This document shows positions 46,965-53,115 of a DNA stretch of 53,115 nucleotides, in pieces. Position 1 is the stretch's first letter, and each line of letters starts with the position of its first letter. The stretch lies in IMG/VR virus record IMGVR_UViG_3300017605_000209, positions 1 to 53,115 of that record; one strand, written 5' to 3'. Source of the stretch: a virus. The translations under genes were made by a program, and so were the position numbers. The notes beneath the pieces were generated by a model. The model was not told the origin of the DNA. It saw only the letters and a list, made by a program, of their open reading frames with translations, and ran no database searches.

Positions 46965-47015
46965 TCTCAGCCTAGCCGCTAGGCAATGCGTCTCAGCAGT
47001 CTACACAGGCTGAGA
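46965..47015 (-). other. Structured leader (inverted repeats)
   Basis: A 9-bp inverted repeat (TCTCAGCCT at 46965 with AGGCTGAGA at 47007) encloses or competes with a 6-bp hairpin GCCTAG-CCG-CTAGGC (46970-46984). It lies right before the paralogue gene in - strand sense. The two alternative folds could act as an attenuator or RNase site. Confidence 0.45.
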
Positions 47016-47025
47016 TCTGGAGCCA

Positions 47026-47556
47026 TCACTTAATCCTGATGGATGGACTGCGTCTCTTTTTGGAGACGACTTCAGCTTTGTTGCGAGGAATATACATGTG
47101 CGAGCGTAGACCGAGCTTCTTGTTGTAGAGTCCCCAAGCGTCTTTTCCAAGGCTGTTCAGATGGTCCTCTTGTGCTAGCTGTTTGTTAAGGGCGTCCTTA
47201 GCTTCCTGTTCCTCAATCTTCTTCAGGACTTCGTCCGCGCCACCCTGTCGATGGGGGGCTCTACGGGCAAGTTCCATGAAGTTTTCGGGGTCTGCCCAAT
47301 TGATGGTGGGCATAATGGAAGTTACGGGAACGAGACCATAACTGGCCAGCATTTGACTGTCTGATTCCTGGAAGAATGGATCTTGAAGCATCTTCTCAGA
47401 GAGATTGACCTTACGTCGCTGTGCAAGACGGTAGAGCGCCTGTTGCCGGGACGGGATGATAACGAGTGAATTGTCAAAGTCCCACAAGGCTGAAAGAAAC
47501 CATGCGGGAGGCTTTGCAAGAGCAAACCGATTCGTGTCGGAGATCCAATTGTTCAT
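47026..47556 (-). CDS. Hypothetical head/neck protein
   Basis: A 176-residue protein: WFLSALWDFDNSLVIIPSRQ at the start, RLAQRRKVNLSEKML, a charged helical centre, and a basic tail (KAEVVSKKRRSPSIRIK). Related small proteins next to capsid genes occur in podophages I recall, without known function. It follows the 129-residue gene closely. Confidence 0.58.
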   Translation of the reverse strand: MNNWISDTNRFALAKPPAWFLSALWDFDNSLVIIPSRQQALYRLAQRRKVNLSEKMLQDPFFQESDSQMLASYGLVPVTSIMPTINWADPENFMELARRAPHRQGGADEVLKKIEEQEAKDALNKQLAQEDHLNSLGKDAWGLYNKKLGLRSHMYIPRNKAEVVSKKRRSPSIRIK

Positions 47557-47565
47557 GGCTTTGAA

Positions 47566-47955
47566 TTATGGGGTTACGAAACCGCTGGTCGCTGGTCCGT
47601 CAGCAGGAATAGCTGAGTTCTTTTCATGAGCGAAGAGCCCATTCTTTCCGGCGATGACAGTTGTATCAGGAGCACCGATCAGCTTCTTACGATTCCAACG
47701 CTCGATCTCATGAGGAAAAGCTTCCTGGTCCGTGAGTTCAGTTAGAACGTCGCCCTCTTCCTCAATACCGACAAGGTAATCCATTACCATGGTATAAGGA
47801 TCTTCAGAGCCCATGATGGGATTCTGACGCTTGATTGCCTGGCAAACAGCCAAAGGATATTGATAAGCGCCGTGTGCTTTAAGTTCGTAGATTTTTCCGT
47901 CCCAAGTGCCTTTAAGATCCCGACCAGTTCGATTGACGATTTTCGCGTACTGCAT
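47566..47955 (-). CDS. Hypothetical head-associated protein
   Basis: A 129-residue protein directly downstream of the capsid gene and its terminator. YAKIVNRTGRDLKGTWDGKI forms a small beta unit that resembles head-associated proteins in other phages; the rest is acidic and helical. Function unknown. Confidence 0.58.
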   Translation of the reverse strand: MQYAKIVNRTGRDLKGTWDGKIYELKAHGAYQYPLAVCQAIKRQNPIMGSEDPYTMVMDYLVGIEEEGDVLTELTDQEAFPHEIERWNRKKLIGAPDTTVIAGKNGLFAHEKNSAIPADGPATSGFVTP

Positions 47956-47984
47956 TGTATAACCTCAATAAAAGGGAAGAAAGA

Positions 47985-48009
47985 GAGAGCCACCAGAATG
48001 ATGGCTCTC
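47985..48009 (-). terminator. Terminator after the capsid gene
   Basis: GAGAGCCA and TGGCTCTC pair perfectly (8 bp) around a 9-base loop; on the - strand a pyrimidine-rich tract ending CTTTTATT follows. It would make the capsid message end here in part. Confidence 0.72.
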
Positions 48010-48024
48010 CCTAGGTTGCTAGAT

Positions 48025-49326
48025 TTAGCTACCTGCCGCGCGAACAACCACGAGGCTCTGACCAGTCACACCGTCGAGGCGTGCGCAAAATGCTGGGTAC
48101 TCCAAGAAGTACTGCTTACGCATTCTGTACCATGCTTCGAAAGCGTCACGGCCTGAGGTGCCCGTGCCGACACGCCACAGAACTGATCCATCTTCGTCAA
48201 CCCACTTGCCTGGTTCCGAAACGTACTCACGGAATCCTGCGTTGTTAAGGTCGAGGAACATTAGAACGTCGAGTGGGAAGTCGCGGAGCGCACGCACAGG
48301 AACGTCGCCGAATGGGATATCGCCCTGCTTGAACGCGATGGTGCCTGGATCTGGACGTAGGAGGGATGCTCCCATGTACCGACGATCAGCATCGGTTAGC
48401 TGGATGATAAGCCGACGGGTGCTGTGATGGCAGAGCATGTTGCTCACTTTGCCGTTCAGCTTCTGATCAACCACGTCCGAGACGCGCTGAATCAGGTCAG
48501 TTGATAGAGCGCCTGTCGAGGCGGTAACGTACGAGCTGTAGGCAGGAACCGCTGTGCGGTCCAGACCGAAGTAGCTTGCACGATAGGTGCCGTCGTCAAC
48601 AAGTGCCATTAGGCCCCACCATGCGTGCTCGTACGAGGTGTCGAGAACGTCGGTGACGCTTGAGTTTGCTACCTGAACGATGTAGTCGCTTGCAGTCCAA
48701 CCTGTTAGGGTTGAGCTATCAAGAACGGCTGTACCGCCGGTTGCTGCAACGGAAACGACCTTGCGGATCGAGGTCCGAAGCTGTCCAGTATTTGGGTTAA
48801 CCGCACCAATGTACATACCGACCGAGAGGAATCGGTTGCCGAAGTTGGAGTTGGTGATACCACCTGGGTTTGCGACTGTAATTGTCGCACCTGACGCTGA
48901 GCTGTAAGTGGCAAGAACACCACGGCCATCCGAGTTTAGAGCGTACTCATCCCGGCGAGCCATGTCGTCAATGAGGTACTGCATTTCGCTCTTACGGGCA
49001 GAAATGAATGCGCCTTCATTGGCAGTTGAGTCCTGCATTACTTCCCAGGTTAGCCGCAGACGTGACATCAGCTTCCGCTGATCAACGAACATCCGGCTGT
49101 AGCCCTGGTTGCCTGCGTCGGCAAACGCTGAATCTTCACCAACGAACATTGGCGAAGTGTTACGCGATGTGTGTGCTAGACGCACGATTTCGCGACCACG
49201 GAAAGGTACACGCTCTGTCTTGATCATGTCCCGTAGTGGGTTTTTGTTGTTTACGCCCTCTGCAACGCCCTCTTCGAATACTTCCTTGAAGATAGCGTCT
49301 AGGGCCTGTTTATCTGCACCAGCCAT
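48025..49326 (-). CDS. Major capsid protein (HK97-fold)
   Basis: A 433-residue protein in the scaffold-capsid order. Features fit the HK97-type capsid fold: a helical N-terminus (DAIFKEVFEEGVAEGVNNKN), a long helix region (SARKSEMQYLIDDMARRDEY), a beta region with GLMALVDDGTYRASYFGLDR, RRLIIQLTDADRRYMGASLL, and a C-terminal YRMRKQYFLEYPAFCARL. A terminator follows it, in keeping with high expression. The start has GGGAGCA upstream. Confidence 0.85.
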   Translation of the reverse strand: MAGADKQALDAIFKEVFEEGVAEGVNNKNPLRDMIKTERVPFRGREIVRLAHTSRNTSPMFVGEDSAFADAGNQGYSRMFVDQRKLMSRLRLTWEVMQDSTANEGAFISARKSEMQYLIDDMARRDEYALNSDGRGVLATYSSASGATITVANPGGITNSNFGNRFLSVGMYIGAVNPNTGQLRTSIRKVVSVAATGGTAVLDSSTLTGWTASDYIVQVANSSVTDVLDTSYEHAWWGLMALVDDGTYRASYFGLDRTAVPAYSSYVTASTGALSTDLIQRVSDVVDQKLNGKVSNMLCHHSTRRLIIQLTDADRRYMGASLLRPDPGTIAFKQGDIPFGDVPVRALRDFPLDVLMFLDLNNAGFREYVSEPGKWVDEDGSVLWRVGTGTSGRDAFEAWYRMRKQYFLEYPAFCARLDGVTGQSLVVVRAAGS

Positions 49327-49354
49327 TTTGCTGTGCTCCCTTAGTTATACACGC

Positions 49355-50185
49355 CTACTTGCGTGCATTGTTTTGATACTGAGCCCATCCCATAGCAACT
49401 CGTTCATCGAGGTTTGCTGGCTTGGGAGCACCTTGGGCATGTGGAGTTCCACCAGGAGTATCCTGAGGAAGAGACTGCACAGCGGCCGCACGGGTTGCTA
49501 CCTGAGCACCAGCGTTTCTACGAACGGGGTCGATAAGAGATGTCGAGAATGCCTTCCAGAAATCCTCTACGATTGTGGGATCGCTTGCGTACCGCTGAGT
49601 CAATTCTGGAGAACTCTGAACGAAGCCAACGAACGAACTGTGCAGGGCACGCTTGCCTTCATCTGAGAGCGGACTCCCAAGTGAAGCTTCTGCTGCCTTG
49701 AACAGGTTGTCCATGGTCTGTCGGCCATAGGTCTGCCAATAGTGATTCGTCTGTGACTCAATGTCCCCGGCCCTTTCGAGAAGGGCCTCAAGCTGCGCAG
49801 CTTTTTCTTCAAGTTTAGCAAGACCTGGATAGATCCCACCAAACTGCTGCTTCACCTGATCAAGCTGAGGGTCCTGTGGAGGCTGAACTCCAACTAGAGC
49901 ACGGAGCTGATTCTGATATTGTTCAAGCTGTCGATTGAATTCGGCCTCTCGTGCAGAGAAACGTGTCTCTGCTTCACGAAGTGCCGCTTCTCGTGTCTCG
50001 CGGACTCGATAACTTGGTACCCAACCATCTCCGGGCGCACCTGATGTCGCGGGTGCTTGCGTTGCCTGTGTTGTCGCAACTGGCTGTGCGCTTGCTGCTG
50101 GTGTCGCTGCAGCGGGCGATGCAGATGTTGCTGTCGAAGAATCTGCGGCTCCGCTTGTCTGTCCTGTAACGTTCTCGTCTGCCAT
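49355..50185 (-). CDS. Capsid scaffold protein
   Basis: A 276-residue protein between portal and capsid genes. The first 60 residues are Ala/Thr/Ser/Pro-rich and disordered; then a long charged coiled coil (REAALREAETRFSAREAEFN; LAKLEEKAAQLEALLERAGD). The basic end NLDERVAMGWAQYQNNARK could bind the capsid protein. This is the usual scaffold architecture. AGGAG precedes the start. Confidence 0.8.
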   Translation of the reverse strand: MADENVTGQTSGAADSSTATSASPAAATPAASAQPVATTQATQAPATSGAPGDGWVPSYRVRETREAALREAETRFSAREAEFNRQLEQYQNQLRALVGVQPPQDPQLDQVKQQFGGIYPGLAKLEEKAAQLEALLERAGDIESQTNHYWQTYGRQTMDNLFKAAEASLGSPLSDEGKRALHSSFVGFVQSSPELTQRYASDPTIVEDFWKAFSTSLIDPVRRNAGAQVATRAAAVQSLPQDTPGGTPHAQGAPKPANLDERVAMGWAQYQNNARK

Positions 50186-50211
50186 TGTTAGTCTCCTAAG
50201 ACCTTTGGTAT

Positions 50212-50258
50212 CGCGGTTAGTTCCGCGCTTAGAAAGTAACGCCGGTACGAAGCGTTAC
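50212..50258 (-). other. Tandem hairpins between portal and scaffold genes
   Basis: GTAACGC/GCGTTAC (7 bp, loop 9) and CGCGG/CCGCG (5 bp, loop 6) lie side by side in the 93-base gap. No T run follows. They may protect the message end or set different portal and scaffold levels. Confidence 0.45.
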
Positions 50259-50278
50259 GCGTTTAAGTTTGTCGCCGT

Positions 50279-52573
50279 TTACGCTGGTCCCATTTGCTGA
50301 CCAGAATTAGGTCGCGGTTGATTTCCGCGTGGGACGGAACCCGTTCCGCCCGCTTTATTTGAATTAGTCATTGCCTGTCCACCAGGAGTTTGCTTGTGGC
50401 CTTCAGGACCAGATGGTCCCTGTGGTTGCACCATTTCCGGTGGTTGAAGCATCATTTGAATAGCAGCTAGATGCTGGCCGATAATTGGCTCCAGCCCTGG
50501 CTGAGCCTTGAGAATTTCCCGCATGTGATCGCTGTTGAGCCACTTGATCCTTTCGTTCAGGTGAACCTGAAGGTTGAACCACGGCTTGATTACTAGGGGT
50601 GGTGGTCCTTGTGGATTGTTTGCCCAATCTTCAAACTCGTCCTGAATCTGCAGGGCAGCTTGAACGTGAGCATCAAGAGATGGGATAAGATCCTGTAGAC
50701 CGAACTTGGTCAGAAGAACGCGCTTCTGATCTGGATCGGCTGGATCAAGTAGTTGAAGTTGATTGGCCTGTTCGACTGCTGCTCGTTCGCCTAGTGCCGT
50801 CTTAGGCATATTGGAGCCATCTTCAACCATGATGGCAACTTGCCCTTGAAGCTGAGCATTCTGAAAGTGCTTGAAAGTGTAGCCGCGATTAGGGCCAACA
50901 ACGGCCCAGACACGCTGCTGTGGACCAAACTGCCGTTCAAGTTCCAGTGCGCAAGAGTACCAATGACGATACATCTCCCCGCGAGCTTGGAAGGCTGCTG
51001 TGAATCGGCTCTGGCTTCGCTCAACTAGCAACTGGAGAGCACTGAATGCCTCCACGCCTGTTGGCTTCTGGCCTTTGATAATGTCGAATGCACCAGAGAG
51101 TTCTTCCATATCCTTCAAATACTGCTCTCGCAATGAGAACAGAGAAGGAGGAATATTCTCACCAGCAATTCTTTCAGGCTTACCTTGGCCCTGTGCAGCT
51201 AGAACGTTCCACTTGATGATCAGTCCAGGTTCGCCTGTGATATTTTCGATACCGGCGTTCTCTGGGATGACCCATGCTGGATTGGCTGTCCGCTGGATGA
51301 TGAGCTGAATCAGCGAATCGAGCTGGTTGATCTGGTCCTGTTTTTGGATCAGTGGCGATAGGGCACTACGGCCGTAAAGTCTGCCTCCCATATGCTCATA
51401 TTGAGCATGGAAGAATGGGAAAATTGGATTGCCCTCAATATCCTTGTATGGAAGAGGACCAGGAATAGATTCTTCTGGTGCCTGCATCACAACAGGGTTC
51501 TTGTCTCCGAGGATACGCAGGAGCAGGCCGTTTGGAAATTCTGGAGTTGGACGCATCCAGAGTTCATACTCTGTGACGCCTTCAACTGTATGGGCTCCAG
51601 CGGTACCAAGATAGGCAAACTGAGAACCTGTGCCGACATCGTTCGTGAGAGCTAGCGACTTGAAGATCTGGAGAGATCTATCGCTTGGGCTCTTTTCCCA
51701 TACGATCTTGCCGGTTAGCTCTGGATGGTTAGCTTCGATCCAGTGTTTATCGCGCCATCGAAGGCGGATGATGTAAGGAAGTTCATCCCATCTGGTGATG
51801 TTTGATGGAAATGCGTATTCGAAAGGAGATAGAGCTGTGGTCTTGCCGCGTCCGAAAGACACCCATTCACCAGCAGGAGATCCATCAGGGTTTTGCGCTT
51901 TTTGCAAAAAGGGCGAGCTGCACGCTGGGCAGTGATGGCCAGCATCAACGATGTCCTTTGGACTAGCGACGGTACCACAAAGGGAGCATTGTTCGTTTGG
52001 TACGAACACACGATTGAATCGGTTGTCCTTATCCCACGAAACTTGGAGGCATGCGTTGCCTGTAGCAATAAACCAGAAGTCAGCTTCACGCATGACTTGG
52101 TTCATGATGTGCTCTTCGTGAATTAGTGGTGCGATCTGATCTGCGACTTCAGCCGCTGCGATTGACTCGGTGTCATTGCCTACTGGCGTAGCCTTCACCT
52201 GAAGGTTGACTGAGATCAGAGTTGTTCGGATAGCCTGAAGGATTTCCGCGATCTTGTTGGTAACTGGCCGGGGAACCCACTTCTGTAGGCGTTTGTCTAC
52301 CCATTCACGGCGACTCGGATGGAAACTGATCCACTGACGGTTGGCCACATAAAATAAGTCTCTTAGCCACTCCCGTTCCCAAATCCAGCGATACTCGGTT
52401 GATTCCCGCTTCAACTGGTTGAAGAGGTCGATCAGGCGAGCTTCATTCTGATATGGAGATGGCTTAGCCAGTCCTACTGGGTTTCCTGGATCTGGAGTCT
52501 GTGGATATTCACCGCCTGGAGAAAGTCCAGGCTGAGCGCCAACTGAGAACGTGTTTGGGGCGATGTCTGCCAT
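50279..52573 (-). CDS. Portal protein with zinc-ribbon insert
   Basis: A 764-residue portal protein: a helical N-terminus (YRWIWEREWLRDLFYVANRQ), the wing part (ADQIAPLIHEEHIMNQVMRE), and the clip/stem region (YGRSALSPLIQKQDQINQLD; PTGVEAFSALQLLVERSQSR). It is close in length to P22 gp1 (725). An unusual cysteine set (QCSLCGTVA, then HHCPACSS) at about 195-225 forms a zinc-ribbon-like insert. The C-terminal 80 residues are Pro/Gln-rich and probably disordered. It forms the twelve-fold ring for DNA passage. Confidence 0.88.
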   Translation of the reverse strand: MADIAPNTFSVGAQPGLSPGGEYPQTPDPGNPVGLAKPSPYQNEARLIDLFNQLKRESTEYRWIWEREWLRDLFYVANRQWISFHPSRREWVDKRLQKWVPRPVTNKIAEILQAIRTTLISVNLQVKATPVGNDTESIAAAEVADQIAPLIHEEHIMNQVMREADFWFIATGNACLQVSWDKDNRFNRVFVPNEQCSLCGTVASPKDIVDAGHHCPACSSPFLQKAQNPDGSPAGEWVSFGRGKTTALSPFEYAFPSNITRWDELPYIIRLRWRDKHWIEANHPELTGKIVWEKSPSDRSLQIFKSLALTNDVGTGSQFAYLGTAGAHTVEGVTEYELWMRPTPEFPNGLLLRILGDKNPVVMQAPEESIPGPLPYKDIEGNPIFPFFHAQYEHMGGRLYGRSALSPLIQKQDQINQLDSLIQLIIQRTANPAWVIPENAGIENITGEPGLIIKWNVLAAQGQGKPERIAGENIPPSLFSLREQYLKDMEELSGAFDIIKGQKPTGVEAFSALQLLVERSQSRFTAAFQARGEMYRHWYSCALELERQFGPQQRVWAVVGPNRGYTFKHFQNAQLQGQVAIMVEDGSNMPKTALGERAAVEQANQLQLLDPADPDQKRVLLTKFGLQDLIPSLDAHVQAALQIQDEFEDWANNPQGPPPLVIKPWFNLQVHLNERIKWLNSDHMREILKAQPGLEPIIGQHLAAIQMMLQPPEMVQPQGPSGPEGHKQTPGGQAMTNSNKAGGTGSVPRGNQPRPNSGQQMGPA

Positions 52574-52575
52574 AG

Positions 52576-52914
52576 TTAGCTATACGTTGGAAGACCGAGG
52601 TTACGAGCTTTGTCGTCACCCATGTCAGTGAATAGATCAGAGCTTAGAAGTTGCTCGATAGACTGAGCGGAAACTGGACGGCTGATTTCTGGTACAGTCG
52701 TTTTTACGCCAGTCGCTTTTTCCAGGAGAAGGGCACGCTCAACTTCTAGTTGGTTTACTCGGGTGGTAAGCCAGTTGAAGTTGGACTTTGCTGTAGCTAG
52801 AGCTTCGGTTAGTTCGCGGACTTCAGTAGTACGTTGTGCAAGTTCTTCACGAACGGCAGCGAGATCTTGTGTGCGAAACACTAGGAAGTCAAATACGGTT
52901 TTCGAGATCCACAT
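52576..52914 (-). CDS. Hypothetical coiled-coil protein
   Basis: A 112-residue protein directly before the portal gene. The ATG at the TAATG joint is used instead of a start six codons earlier. Residues 15-70 are a coiled coil (DLAAVREELAQRTTEVRELT; NQLEVERALLLEK). It may be an assembly chaperone or small head protein. Confidence 0.62.
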   Translation of the reverse strand: MWISKTVFDFLVFRTQDLAAVREELAQRTTEVRELTEALATAKSNFNWLTTRVNQLEVERALLLEKATGVKTTVPEISRPVSAQSIEQLLSSDLFTDMGDDKARNLGLPTYS

Positions 52915-53115
52915 TAGATGATCACCTTCCAACGAAGCAGGGCCTTGTGCAGGCTCCAGCGGAAACGATCAAAGAACGTGGCATAGTTGGGATCAACCCA
53001 GCGGTTGTATATAGCAGCCTTGGCGTATGCTGCCTGATAGAGCACGAATGCATTTTTATAGGCTTCATCACTAAGTTTGGTTGATTCAGGAACTACATAA
53101 TCACTTTCAACTGGA
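52914..53115 (-). CDS. C-terminal part of a gene cut by the window edge
   Basis: An open frame enters from the right edge and stops at the TAATG joint with the coiled-coil gene. The last residues visible are helical and aromatic (NAFVLYQAAYAKAAIYNRWV; TFFDRFRWSLHKALLRWKV). The terminase genes are expected further upstream; this fragment shows no terminase motif, so I leave it unnamed. Confidence 0.62.
   Translation of the reverse strand, partial: PVESDYVVPESTKLSDEAYKNAFVLYQAAYAKAAIYNRWVDPNYATFFDRFRWSLHKALLRWKVII

Noticed and set aside
52914-53115. Large terminase subunit end
   Set aside because: The fragment has no nuclease acidic motif and is too short to judge.
24592-53115. Long + strand frames opposite the structural genes
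   Set aside because: They mirror Ala/Gly/Ser-rich - strand genes, lack ribosome binding sites and show no recognisable motifs.
1-53115. CRISPR array, insertion sequence, integrase or attachment site
   Set aside because: No regularly spaced repeats, transposase or integrase motifs, or terminal inverted repeats were found on either strand.

Overview
This window is part of the genome of a lytic-type, short-tailed (podovirus-like) double-stranded DNA phage. The tail is inferred to be short because the structural block has a portal, scaffold, major capsid protein, a P22 gp10-like stabilisation protein and large Ala/Gly-rich ejection-type proteins, but no tape-measure or sheath gene. Two proteins with bacterial lipobox signals, a GH108-type endolysin and AAGGAG-like ribosome binding sites point to a Gram-negative host. 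No integrase, CRISPR array or insertion sequence is visible, and the terminase genes are not in the window. Both ends cut through genes.

Left half (1-24,525, almost all + strand): the early and replication region. It is a tightly packed string of small genes with ATGA/TAATG stop-start overlaps. Many are tiny CxxC (probably zinc-binding) or one- to two-helix membrane proteins, and several are too short to be found by a 60-codon cut-off. Recognisable functions, in order: ATP-grasp ligase, RNA ligase, tRNA-Tyr, a structured RNA candidate, tRNA-His, cytidine-deaminase-like protein, metallophosphoesterase, a short C5-methyltransferase-like protein, T4-type polynucleotide kinase/phosphatase and a lipoprotein. 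A prim-pol/helicase is the only gene here on the - strand. After it come a Cas4/RecB-like nuclease, a lipoprotein with a barrel-like domain, a Hjc-like resolvase, a P-loop ATPase with a possible ssDNA-binding partner, a SLOG protein, family A DNA polymerase, MazG, a deoxyribosyltransferase-like protein and a dATP/dGTP-diphosphohydrolase-like protein. A bidirectional terminator at 24,531-24,564 closes the region.

Right half (24,592-53,115, all - strand): the late region, read right to left. From the right edge: a truncated gene, a coiled-coil protein, portal, scaffold, major capsid, two small head or neck proteins, two tandem paralogues, decoration- or fibre-like proteins, a neck adaptor, the tail hub and stabilisation proteins, tail fibres, ejection proteins, holin and endolysin. 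Next come an ADP-ribosyltransferase-like protein and a neighbour sharing its N-terminus. The end is a separate group with its own promoter: a DEDD exonuclease with a zinc ribbon, a membrane protein, a small protein, and a secreted trypsin-like serine protease.

How it fits together: the replication genes form a nearly self-sufficient replisome and recombination set (primase-helicase, polymerase, nuclease, resolvase, ATPase). RNA ligase plus polynucleotide kinase flank the tRNAs and look like an RNA-repair pair. The nucleotide-metabolism genes sit beside the polymerase. Three sigma70-like promoters share one layout: a TTGACA -35 box that contains the TGA stop of the preceding gene, then a 17-base spacer. 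The best leads for something new are the pseudoknotted RNA between the two tRNAs, the ADP-ribosyltransferase with a shared N-terminal tag, the secreted protease, the lipoprotein in the recombination cluster, and an excess of GGTACC sites. All functions come from reading motifs; no database search was run.
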